Part shown: one piece after another, positions 54,223 through 64,000 of the stretch
Position numbering within the stretch: position 1 is the first letter of the stretch
How the letters are laid out: the number at the start of each line of letters is the position of its first letter
Origin: Arenimonas caeni
Lineage (GTDB): Bacteria; Pseudomonadota; Gammaproteobacteria; Xanthomonadales; Xanthomonadaceae
Length of the DNA: 64,000 nt
Assembly (NCBI RefSeq): GCF_003024235.1
Contig: NZ_KZ679084.1
Location: forward strand, 186,001-250,000
Direction of reading: 5' to 3'
Made by a program: the position numbers and the translations under genes
The notes under the pieces: generated by a model
Database searches by the model: none
Told to the model about the DNA's origin: nothing
Seen by the model: the letters and a program-made list of their open reading frames with translations, nothing else

Positions 54223-55151
54223 TCCAGCGCCTCCCGCACTTCGCGGGCGCCACGGCGCAGCTCGTCGAGCGCGCGCCGGGTCTCGGCATCGGACTCGTAG
54301 AAACCGGTGGTGCGGAAGAACTGGCGCAGCGCGTCGCGCGCCTGCGGGTCCTCGGCGGCGCCCAGCAGCACCTGCTTCAGCCGCGCCGCCACCTCGGGCC
54401 GCATGTTGCCGTTGACCAGCTCCATCGCCCGCGGCACCGGGCCGGTGGTGTGGATGACGACCAGGTCGCGGCGGAAGGCGTCCGACACCCGCAGCAGCGA
54501 CTCCCAGTCCTGGTCGCTGAAGCCGCCGGCGTCGACCAGGCGCTTGTGCACCCAGGTGCCGAGGTTGGCGTCGGTGTTGGCGAAGACGTAACCCACCGAA
54601 CCCGGGTCGGCCTCGTCGAGCGGCGAAACCATCAGGGTCATCGGCAGGCCGCGCTCGCGCAGCACCATGGCCGGCACCAGGTAGGCACTGGTCGAGGACG
54701 GCGACTGGAAGGCGATGGTGTGGCCGCGCAGTTGCGAGAGCTCGGTGATGCCGCTGTCGCGGTGGGTGAAGATGACGCTGCGGTACTCGCGCGAGCCGCT
54801 GCGTTCGGTGAGCAGAAGCGGACGGGCGCCGACCTTGTCGGCCAGCAGCAGGCCCGTGCCCGGGGTCTCGGTGACCCAGTCGACCTTGCCGCGGCGCAGG
54901 TAGCTCATCATCTGCTGCGGGTCGCGGGCCATCAGGATGCGGCCCTCGGTGATGCCGACGTCCTTCATGCGCGGCACGACGTAATCGAGCAGCGGCTTGA
55001 GCTGCTCGTAGTGGCGGCGCGGGTCGTCGCTGATGCGACCGAGCACGAGCACGCCGTCGGAAGCCTGGGCCAGGCCCGACAGCAGCAGGAGCAGCGGGAG
55101 AGCCAGACGCACCAGGCCACCGGATACAACGCTTGGGGACTTGGACGTCAC
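54219..55151 (-). CDS. PhnD-like periplasmic substrate-binding protein
   Basis: 310 residues with a signal peptide (about 1-30, LALPLLLLLSGLAQAS). It belongs to the phosphate/phosphite/phosphonate-binding family: RISDDPRRHYEQLKPLLDYV, GKVDWVTETPGTG, YRSVIFTHRDSGI, TIAFQSPSSTSAYLVPAMVL and GTWVHKRLVD. There is no ABC permease or ATPase beside it. Its 4-nt overlap with the GGDEF-EAL gene suggests that it passes a ligand signal to that membrane protein. The ligand could be phosphate, phosphonate, another oxyanion or an unrelated small anion. Confidence 0.88.
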   Translation of the reverse strand: MTSKSPSVVSGGLVRLALPLLLLLSGLAQASDGVLVLGRISDDPRRHYEQLKPLLDYVVPRMKDVGITEGRILMARDPQQMMSYLRRGKVDWVTETPGTGLLLADKVGARPLLLTERSGSREYRSVIFTHRDSGITELSQLRGHTIAFQSPSSTSAYLVPAMVLRERGLPMTLMVSPLDEADPGSVGYVFANTDANLGTWVHKRLVDAGGFSDQDWESLLRVSDAFRRDLVVIHTTGPVPRAMELVNGNMRPEVAARLKQVLLGAAEDPQARDALRQFFRTTGFYESDAETRRALDELRRGAREVREALE

Positions 55152-55215
55152 TGGGGGCTCGGCACTCGGGGAAAGGCCCGCCTACTGTATTCGCCCGGCC
55201 GCAACGGCGCTAGGC

Positions 55216-55980
55216 TCAAGCGCCCCGGGCCAGCCGGGCCATGCGCTGCGCCTCGGACAGGATGCCGCGCAGGATCTTGACCTCGCGGCTGTCGAGCCCG
55301 GCCCGCAGGTAAAGGCGGCGCAGGCGGGCCATGACCATTTCCGGCGCACGGCCCTTGTGGAAGTCGATGTCGTCCAGGGCCTCGGCCAGGTGCCCGAACA
55401 GGCGCTCGAGCTCGTCGGCGGTGGCCGGCGGCTCGGCGCCCTGGGCCGGCACCGGCCGGCCCACCGGCAGCTGGCCGCCGGCGGCGTCGAGCACCGCCAG
55501 GCGCAGTTCGTAGGACAGCACCTGCACGGCCGCGGCCAGGTTGAGCGAGGCGAAGCCCGGGTCGGTGGGAATGCAGACCGAGGCATGGCAGCGCTGCAGC
55601 TCCTCGTTCTCCAGGCCGGTGCGCTCGCGGCCGAACAGCAGGGCCACGGGACCCTCGTCCGCGGCCTGCACGAGCTGGCGGGCGGCCTCGCGGGGGCTGA
55701 GTTCGGGCAGGGGCACGGTGCGGCGCCGCGCGCTGGTGCCCACCACCAGCCGGCAGCCCTCGAGGGCCTGCAGCAGGTCGGCGTGGACGGGCGCGGCGGC
55801 CAGCAGGTCGTCGGCGCCGGCGGCCAGGGCCACGGCCTCGGGGTCGGGGAAACGCTCGGGCGCGACCAGGTGCAGGGCCGACAGGCCCATGGTCTTCATG
55901 GCCCGGGCGGCCGAACCGATGTTGCCGGGGTGCTGGGTGCCGACGAGGACGATCCGGAGGTTCTTGGCTTCGATGCTCAT
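55216..55980 (-). CDS. trmJ: tRNA (cytidine/uridine-2'-O-)-methyltransferase TrmJ
   Basis: 254 residues, SPOUT fold. It methylates the 2'-O of residue 32 in tRNA. N-terminal [20 protein letters not shown] and the knot motifs [16 protein letters not shown] and [23 protein letters not shown] are visible. The C-terminal helical extension is typical of TrmJ rather than TrmL. Divergent from suhB, an arrangement commonly seen in gammaproteobacteria. Confidence 0.94.
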   Translation of the reverse strand: MSIEAKNLRIVLVGTQHPGNIGSAARAMKTMGLSALHLVAPERFPDPEAVALAAGADDLLAAAPVHADLLQALEGCRLVVGTSARRRTVPLPELSPREAARQLVQAADEGPVALLFGRERTGLENEELQRCHASVCIPTDPGFASLNLAAAVQVLSYELRLAVLDAAGGQLPVGRPVPAQGAEPPATADELERLFGHLAEALDDIDFHKGRAPEMVMARLRRLYLRAGLDSREVKILRGILSEAQRMARLARGA

Positions 55981-56083
55981 GAATTTAGAGCCCCGCCCCG
56001 GGGCAACCTGTTATCCTTGCGGCGCGCCGGCGACGACCGGCCCCTTGTTCTTCACACAATCCAGCGGTCATTCGGACGGGAAT

Positions 56084-56890
56084 ATGCAGAAACCTGTCGT
56101 CAACGTCATGGTCAAGGCGGCCCGTTCGGCCGGCAACCTGATCTTGCGCCACATGGGCAAGCTCGACGCCCTCAACGTCTTCGAGAAATCGAAGCAGGAC
56201 TACGCCAGCGAGGTCGATTCCGAGGCCGAGGCGCTGATCATACGCGAGCTGCGCCGGGCCTTCCCCGACTACGCCATCCTGGGCGAGGAGTCGGGCGCCA
56301 TGGGCAAGGGCCGCCACACCTTCGTCATCGATCCGCTGGACGGCACCTCGAACTATCTCCGGGGCTGGCCGCACTTCTGCGTGTCGATCGCGCTGGTGGA
56401 GAACGGCGAGCCGGTGCACGGCGTGATCTTCGACCCGCTGCGCAACGAGCTGTTCACGGCCTCCCGGGGCGCGGGCGCGCTGCTCAACGACAAGAAGATC
56501 CGCGTCGGCGAGCGCAAGGACCTCAAGGGCGCGATGCTCATCACCGGCTTCCCGCCGCGCGAGCGGCCGCGGCTGGCGCCGCAGCTCGACGCGATCCGCG
56601 CCATGCTCTCGGAAGCCGAGGACATCCGCCGCACGGGTTCGGCCGCGCTCGACCTGGCCTACGTGGCCTGCGGCCGCGCCGACGCCTACTTCGAGGCGGG
56701 CGTGAAGCCCTGGGACATCGCGGCCGGCCTGCTGCTGGTCCGCGAGGCCGGCGGCCGCACCTGCGACTTCCTGGGCCGCGGCGAGCAGCTGCTCAACTCG
56801 GGCCAGATCATCGCCGGCAACCTCAAGATCAGCGACGTGCTCCAGAAGGCCGTCTACTCGAACAACTACGCCGCCGCCTTCTCCGCCTGA
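56084..56890 (+). CDS. suhB: Inositol-1-monophosphatase / SuhB
   Basis: 268 residues. Metal-dependent inositol-phosphatase fold with GEESG (about 66-70), [16 protein letters not shown] (about 85-100) and [15 protein letters not shown] (C-terminal metal site). SuhB also acts in rRNA antitermination complexes with NusA/NusB. It starts 103 nt from trmJ, which diverges, and ends at a strong hairpin. Confidence 0.95.
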   Translation: MQKPVVNVMVKAARSAGNLILRHMGKLDALNVFEKSKQDYASEVDSEAEALIIRELRRAFPDYAILGEESGAMGKGRHTFVIDPLDGTSNYLRGWPHFCVSIALVENGEPVHGVIFDPLRNELFTASRGAGALLNDKKIRVGERKDLKGAMLITGFPPRERPRLAPQLDAIRAMLSEAEDIRRTGSAALDLAYVACGRADAYFEAGVKPWDIAAGLLLVREAGGRTCDFLGRGEQLLNSGQIIAGNLKISDVLQKAVYSNNYAAAFSA

Positions 56891-56923
56891 GCCCCGCCCT
56901 CCCCTTGCAGGAGCGCCCCCAGA

Positions 56924-56967
56924 CATGATCCCGAAAGGCCCGCCGAAGCGGGCCTTTCGGGGTCATG
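56924..56967. terminator. Bidirectional terminator between suhB and secF
   Basis: 20-bp stem with one G-T wobble (arms 56924-56943 and 56948-56967; loop CGAA). CCCGAAAGGCCCGC pairs with GCGGGCCTTTCGGG. It separates two convergent genes. There is no long T-run on either side. Confidence 0.82.
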
Positions 56968-56981
56968 CGGAGCGGCGCGGC

Positions 56982-57950
56982 TCAGGGACGCCTGGCGAGT
57001 TCCGCTTCGACGTCCTCGCGGGCCTTGGGCATCAGGTCCTGCTTGGTGACGCCGAGCAGCAGCAGGATCGGGCAGGCGACCAGGATCGAGCTGAGCGTGC
57101 CGATCACGATGCCGATCATCTGCGACTCGGCCATGCCCTTGAGCGAGTTGCCGCCGTACAGGTACAGCGCCAGCACCGTCAGGAAGGCCACGAACGAGGT
57201 GATGATCGTGCGCGAGAGCGTCTGGTTGATCGAGCGGTTGAGCACTTCCTTCGGCTCGAGCTTGCTGAGCAGGCGGAAGTTCTCGCGCACGCGGTCGAAC
57301 ACCACGATCTTGTCGTTGATCGAGAAGCCCATCACCGACAGGATGCCGGCCAGCACCGTCAGGTCGAACTCGTGCTGGTTGAGCGCGAACCAGCCGCACA
57401 CCAGCAGGATGTCGCCCAGGGTCGCGACCACGGACGCGATGGCGAACTTGAACTCGAAGCGCAGCGCGATGTAGGCCAGGAAGCCCAGCGCCACGAACAC
57501 CGCAGCGTAGACGCCGTTGAGCGCCAGCTCGTTGCCGATCTGCGGACCCACGAAGTCGCTGCGGATCACCCGGCCCGGGTTGTCCGGGGTCTGGGCCACG
57601 TTGAGGATCGAGGTGCCGGCCTGTTCGGCGGGCGGCGCGGCCTCGGGGGCGCCGCCTTCGGCCATTTCCGGCGGCTGGAGGCGGATGACGATGTCGTTGC
57701 CGGAGCCGAAGGTCTGCACGATCGGGCTCGAATAACCGGCGCCCTCGAGGCGGGTGCGGATGCCTTCGACGTCGGCCGGCTTCTCGAACTCGATTTCCAC
57801 CACGGTGCCGCCGGTGAAGTCGAGCGCGTAGTTGAAGCCCTTGGTGGCCAGCGCGAAGATCGCGACGGCCATCAGCGCGACGAACACGCCGACCGTCGCG
57901 TGCCGCGCCGACATGAACTTGATGTTGCTATTGGACGGGAAGAGTTCCAC
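56982..57950 (-). CDS. secF: Protein translocase subunit SecF
   Basis: 322 residues. Six membrane segments; N-terminal FALATKGFNYALDFTGGT with the conserved DFTGGT, and MGFSINDKIVVFDRVREN (about 210-227), the SecF signature. With SecD it uses the proton gradient to draw exported proteins out of the SecYEG channel. It lies 21 nt after secD. A periplasmic Ala/Glu-rich insert (PEMAEGGAPEAAPPAEQAG) is not usual. Confidence 0.97.
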   Translation of the reverse strand: MELFPSNSNIKFMSARHATVGVFVALMAVAIFALATKGFNYALDFTGGTVVEIEFEKPADVEGIRTRLEGAGYSSPIVQTFGSGNDIVIRLQPPEMAEGGAPEAAPPAEQAGTSILNVAQTPDNPGRVIRSDFVGPQIGNELALNGVYAAVFVALGFLAYIALRFEFKFAIASVVATLGDILLVCGWFALNQHEFDLTVLAGILSVMGFSINDKIVVFDRVRENFRLLSKLEPKEVLNRSINQTLSRTIITSFVAFLTVLALYLYGGNSLKGMAESQMIGIVIGTLSSILVACPILLLLGVTKQDLMPKAREDVEAELARRP

Positions 57951-57971
57951 GCCGTCTCTCCTGGGATTCGT

Positions 57972-59849
57972 TTAGATCGAGACCTTGGCCAGCTTCTTGC
58001 GCTTGCCGTAGATCAGGGTGGCGATGCCGCGCGACACCGACACCGCGGTGTACATCGAAGTGATGATGCCGAGGATCAGCGTGATGCCGAAGCCGCGGAT
58101 CGGGCCCGAGCCGAACACCGCCATCGCCACGCCGGCCAGCAGCGCCGTCGTGTTGGCGTCGGTGATGGTTCCGGAGGCCTTGTCGTAGCCGTTGGCGATC
58201 GATGCCAGCGGCGTGTTGCCGTTGCGCAACTCCTCGCGGATTCGTTCGTTGATCAGCACGTTCGCGTCCACCGACATGCCCACCGTCAACGCGATGCCGG
58301 CCAGGCCGGGCAGCGTCAGCGTGGCTCCGATGACCGACATCAGGGCGACCACCATGAGCAGGTTCAGCAGCAGCGCCAGGTTGGTGACGATGCCGAACAT
58401 CTTGTAGTAGATCAGGAAGAAGATGAGCACCAGCATGAACGACCAAAACACGGCCGTGGTGCCCGCGGCGATGTTCTCGGCGCCCAGGCTCGGGCCGATG
58501 ATGCGCTCTTCGATGATCACCATCGGCGCGGCCAGCGAGCCGGCGCGCAGAAGGCGGGCCAGGTCGGTGGCTTCCTGCTGGCTGTCGAGGCCGGTGGTCT
58601 GGAAGTTCTTGCCGAACACGCCCTGCAGGCGCGCGGCGCTGATCACTTCCTCGCTGACGCGGGTGGTGACCACTTCCTTGCCGTCCACCATCCGGATCTC
58701 GGGGATGGTCTCGATGTAGACCGCCGCCATCAGCTGGCCGACGTTCTCGAGCGTGTGCGCGCGCATGCGGTTGCCGCCGGCGGCGTTGAGCTCGATCTGC
58801 ACGGCCGGCTGGCCGGACTGCGGATCGCGGTTGGAGGTGGCGTTGACCAGCTGGTCGCCGGTGACGATGACCCGGCGCGAGAGCAGGATCGGACGCGGCT
58901 TGCCGTCCGGGCCGAGCTCGCGGCTGTAGTACAGGCGCGCGTTCGGAGGCACCACGCCGGTGGCGGCGGCCTGCACGGCCTGGTTGCCGTAGTCGATGAC
59001 GTGGCGGTATTCGAGCGTGGCGGTGGCGCCGATGAGCTTGCGGGCCTCGGCGGTGTCCTGCACGCCGGGCAGCTGCACCACGATGCGGCTTTCGCCCTGG
59101 CGCTGGATCACCTGCTCGCCCACGCCCAGGCTGTTGATGCGGTTGTCGAGCGTGGTGCGGTTCTGCTCGATGGCGCCGTCCATGATGGACTTGACCAGCG
59201 TCGGGGTCAGGCGGGCGACGAAGCGGCCGGGCTGGGCCGGGTCGGCCTGCAGCTGCAGCTCGGGCGCCTCGCGGCCGATGGCGACGAACACCGCCTGCAT
59301 GTCGGCGCCGTCCTTGAGCAGCACCTGGATGCCGTCGGGGGTGCGCGAGACGCTGGTGTAGGCGAACTTGCCGTCGCGCAGCACGCCCGAGATCTCGTCG
59401 GCGAAGGCGTTGGCGCGCTTGTCGATGGCGGCCTGCTGGTCGACTTCAAGCAGGAAGTGCACGCCGCCCTGCAGGTCCAGGCCCATGGCCATCGGCTTGG
59501 CGCCGAAGGCCGAGAGCCAGCCCGGCACGGTCGAGGCCAGGTTCAGCGCCACCGTGTACTGGCTGCCCAGGTCCTCGCGCAGCAGGTCCGCGACGCGGGT
59601 CTGCTCGTCGGGGCTGGTGGTGCGCACCACGAGGCGTTCGCCCTCGATGGCCACGGACTTGGCCGGCAGCGACTGCGCCTCGAGCGCGCTGCGCACGCGC
59701 AGCAGCAGGGCATCGTCGATGGCGCCGCCGCGGTTGGCCGCGACCTGCACCGCCGGATCCTGCGGGTACAGGTTCGGCAGCGAGTAGAAGGCGGAGAGTG
59801 CGATCAGGATCGCGGCGAGGGCGTACTTCCAGGTGGCGTACTGAAGCAT
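57972..59849 (-). CDS. secD: Protein translocase subunit SecD
   Basis: 625 residues. N-terminal helix, then the large periplasmic P1 region with MGLDLQGGVHFLLEVD (about 125-140), and a C-terminal block of five helices with VGMSVDANVLINERIREEL. ATG 59849 replaces a TTG at 59858 in the same frame. It is between yajC (56-nt gap) and secF. Confidence 0.97.
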   Translation of the reverse strand: MLQYATWKYALAAILIALSAFYSLPNLYPQDPAVQVAANRGGAIDDALLLRVRSALEAQSLPAKSVAIEGERLVVRTTSPDEQTRVADLLREDLGSQYTVALNLASTVPGWLSAFGAKPMAMGLDLQGGVHFLLEVDQQAAIDKRANAFADEISGVLRDGKFAYTSVSRTPDGIQVLLKDGADMQAVFVAIGREAPELQLQADPAQPGRFVARLTPTLVKSIMDGAIEQNRTTLDNRINSLGVGEQVIQRQGESRIVVQLPGVQDTAEARKLIGATATLEYRHVIDYGNQAVQAAATGVVPPNARLYYSRELGPDGKPRPILLSRRVIVTGDQLVNATSNRDPQSGQPAVQIELNAAGGNRMRAHTLENVGQLMAAVYIETIPEIRMVDGKEVVTTRVSEEVISAARLQGVFGKNFQTTGLDSQQEATDLARLLRAGSLAAPMVIIEERIIGPSLGAENIAAGTTAVFWSFMLVLIFFLIYYKMFGIVTNLALLLNLLMVVALMSVIGATLTLPGLAGIALTVGMSVDANVLINERIREELRNGNTPLASIANGYDKASGTITDANTTALLAGVAMAVFGSGPIRGFGITLILGIITSMYTAVSVSRGIATLIYGKRKKLAKVSI

Positions 59850-59905
59850 GGGCGACAACCGTTGGCGGCCGGTTCAGGGCCGTGGGTGATTCGGATGGGG
59901 ACGGA

Positions 59906-60247
59906 TCAGGCCGACTTCAACGTGCCCTTGGGCAGGACGGCGGTGATGGCGCCACGCTGGACCTTGATGCTGACCTTGTCGGCCACCTCGACGGTGACGA
60001 AGCTCTCGCCCAGGTCCTCGATGCGGCCGGCGATGCCGCCGTTGGTCAGCACTTCGTCGCCCTTCTGCAGCTTGGCGACCAGCTCGCGGTGCTCCTTGGC
60101 CTTCTTCATCTGCGGGCGCAGCAGCAGGAACCAGAACACCACGAACAGCACGATCAGCGGCAGCAGGCTCATCAGCGGGCTGGCCGGGGCCGGGCCACCG
60201 GCAGCCTGGGCGGCGGCGGGGGAAACCAGAATATCGAGCAGGGACAT
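59906..60247 (-). CDS. yajC: Sec translocase accessory protein YajC
   Basis: 113 residues. One hydrophobic helix (LMSLLPLIVLFVVFWFLLL, about 25-43), then RPQMKKAKEHRELVAKLQKGDEV split over a cytosolic basic region and small beta domain. YajC joins SecDF-YidC. It is followed by secD and preceded by a long palindrome that separates it from tgt. Confidence 0.95.
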   Translation of the reverse strand: MSLLDILVSPAAAQAAGGPAPASPLMSLLPLIVLFVVFWFLLLRPQMKKAKEHRELVAKLQKGDEVLTNGGIAGRIEDLGESFVTVEVADKVSIKVQRGAITAVLPKGTLKSA

Positions 60248-60317
60248 AGGCTTGTGAATCCGTATGGAAAAACCAGCGGGCAAGTATGCCACAGGCACCC
60301 CGTGCCGCCGGGGGAAT

Positions 60318-60389
60318 GGGGACGGGTGCAATTTGCCCCGGGGCGCCCCGGGGCACCGGAATGCCCCGGGGCAAATTGCACCCGTCCCC
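60318..60389. repeat. 27-bp perfect inverted repeat between tgt and yajC
   Basis: Arms 60318-60344 and 60363-60389 are perfect complements with an 18-nt spacer; each arm starts GGGGACGGGTGCAATTTG. The unit GCCCCGGGGC appears three times (60335, 60345, 60363), so alternative folds are likely. It interrupts the otherwise conserved tgt-yajC junction, 4 nt after the tgt stop on the minus strand. The outer motif resembles the palindrome at 12605. Candidate REP/REPIN-type mobile palindrome; it may also stop or slow transcription. Confidence 0.85.
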
Positions 60390-60393
60390 GGCC

Positions 60394-63154
<2,761 letters not shown>

Positions 63155-63182
63155 TGCCGGGACTCCTTGTGTCCGCGTGAAC

Positions 63183-63785
63183 TCAGAGCCAGCCCTTGGC
63201 GCGGGCGGTGCGGTAGGCCTCGATGCGGTTCTCGGCGCCGAGCTTGCCGATGACTTCCGACAGATAGTTGCGCACCGTGCCCGGGGACAGGTTCAGGCGC
63301 GCGGCGATCTCCAGGGTCTTCACGCCCTCGCCCGCCAGGCGCAGCACCTGGCGCTCGCGCTCGGTCAGCGGGTCGTCCTCGCCCCAGGCCGCCACCGCCA
63401 GCTGCGGGTCGATGGCGCGGCCGCCGGCATGCACCTGGCGCAGCGCCGCGGCCAGCTGCGTGGCCGGCGCGTCCTTGAGCAGGTAGCCACGCACGCCCGC
63501 CTCCAGCGCGCGACGCAGGTAACCGGCGCGGGCGAAGGTGGTCAGGATCACCACCCGCGTCGGCAGGCCAGCCTCCTGCACGCGCAGCGCCAGGTCCAGG
63601 CCGGTCTGGCCGGGCATTTCGATGTCGGTCACCAGCAGGTCCGGGCGATGCTGCTGCACCGCCTCCCAGGCGGCGTCGCCGTCGCCGGCCTGCGCCAGCA
63701 CCTGCAGGTCGTGCTCCAGCCCGAGCAGCGCCGCCAGGGCGCCGCGCACCATGGCCTGGTCCTCGGCCAGCACCAGCCCGATCAC
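63183..63785 (-). CDS. LuxR/NarL-family response regulator
   Basis: 200 residues. Receiver domain (Asp54 in LLVTDIEMPGQTG; Lys in YLLKDAP) and C-terminal LuxR helix-turn-helix (PLTERERQVLRLAGEGVKTL and LSPGTVRNYLSEVIGKL). It resembles DesR-type regulators that respond to membrane state. The ATG overlaps the kinase stop by 4 nt. The membrane protein just downstream is a likely target or effector. Confidence 0.93.
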   Translation of the reverse strand: MIGLVLAEDQAMVRGALAALLGLEHDLQVLAQAGDGDAAWEAVQQHRPDLLVTDIEMPGQTGLDLALRVQEAGLPTRVVILTTFARAGYLRRALEAGVRGYLLKDAPATQLAAALRQVHAGGRAIDPQLAVAAWGEDDPLTERERQVLRLAGEGVKTLEIAARLNLSPGTVRNYLSEVIGKLGAENRIEAYRTARAKGWL

Positions 63786-64000
63786 GGCGCCGGCCCCTGC
63801 AGCGCGGTCTGGGGCAGGTGCAGGCCCAGGCGCGTACCGGCGCCGGCCGCCGACTCGATCTCCAGGTGGCCACCCAGGGCCGCGAGTCGCTCGCGCATGC
63901 CGGCCAGGCCGGTGTTGGCCTCGCCCACGCCGCCGCAGCCGTCGTCGCTGATGCCCAGGCGGATGCCGCCGCGCTCGCGCACCAGTTCGACCTCGACGCG
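63782..64000 (-). CDS. Sensor histidine kinase, C-terminal fragment
   Basis: The last 72 residues of a kinase that enters from the right edge. It shows the end of the HATPase domain: LGISDDGCGGVGEANTGLAG, MRERLAALGGHLEIESAAGAG, TRLGLHLP. This arrangement (GLxxMRER) is the HisKA_3/DesK type that pairs with LuxR regulators, in agreement with the gene that follows. The sensor part is outside the window. Confidence 0.88.
   Translation of the reverse strand, partial: RVEVELVRERGGIRLGISDDGCGGVGEANTGLAGMRERLAALGGHLEIESAAGAGTRLGLHLPQTALQGPAP

Noticed and set aside
54219-55151. Phosphonate ABC transporter binding protein (phnD) as a transport gene
   Set aside because: No permease or ATPase is present, and the overlap is with a GGDEF-EAL gene, so a sensing role is more likely; I left the symbol empty.

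Overview
The window is about 64 kb of very GC-rich chromosome (roughly 70% G+C), densely packed with genes and with many 1-4 nt stop/start overlaps. The conserved blocks and protein families point to a gammaproteobacterium of the Xanthomonadales/Lysobacteraceae (Lysobacter- or Arenimonas-like): queA-tgt-yajC-secD-secF, folC-dedD-cvpA-purF, tandem M13 lipoprotein peptidases, an ECF sigma/Ser-Thr kinase pair, and a Zur-ZnuD-type zinc circuit. This assignment is inference from gene content. I see no rRNA, tRNA, CRISPR array, prophage, transposase or integrase.

Layout. 1-2.2 kb: start of a UbiB-type kinase, a VOC protein and hutU. 2.3-3.8 kb: modA-modB without modC. 3.8-7.2 kb: LytS/LytTR two-component pair and a secreted serine hydrolase. 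7.3-8.9 kb: a GspE-like ATPase gene broken by an in-frame TAA. 8.9-12.6 kb: hutF divergent from a CaiB-family gene coupled to hutI; with hutU this gives part of a histidine-degradation pathway (hutH and hutG not seen). 12.6-17.3 kb: a palindrome, a THX-like ribosomal protein, a MerC-like membrane protein divergent from a His-rich ZnuD-like receptor with two direct repeats between them, an AstE/AspA-like secreted protein and zur. 17.4-20.3 kb: gltX, a periplasmic cyclophilin and lpxH. 20.4-25.5 kb: Tat-exported protein, ECF sigma factor, TPR kinase, two lipoproteins. 25.5-30.7 kb: DUF455 protein, purF, cvpA, double-SPOR protein, folC. 30.7-36 kb: P2-type ATPase, small basic protein, phosphoglycerate-mutase-like phosphatase and serA.

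36.3-42.9 kb holds three tandem M13 metallopeptidase genes. The first two are full lipoprotein enzymes. The third has lost all zinc ligands and the catalytic glutamate. rapA follows with a 1-nt overlap. 45.7-52.1 kb: secreted Sel1/TonB-C-like protein, rhomboid protease, alkyltransferase-like protein, a small unknown gene, a DUF47-pit phosphate operon with a Pho-box-like site, a CNNM/CorC transporter and exoD. 52.1-55.2 kb: a membrane GGDEF-EAL protein overlapped by a PhnD-like periplasmic binding protein, probably a ligand-sensing c-di-GMP module. 55.2-57 kb: trmJ divergent from suhB. 57-64 kb: a long minus-strand run that reads histidine kinase, LuxR-type regulator, DUF7010-like membrane protein, queA, tgt, a large palindrome, yajC, secD, secF, so tRNA queuosine synthesis and protein export are downstream of a two-component system.

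The observations most worth follow-up are the M13 pseudoenzyme, the PhnD/GGDEF-EAL pair, the Zur circuit with its 23-bp-period direct repeats, the decaying GspE gene, and a family of long perfect extragenic palindromes.
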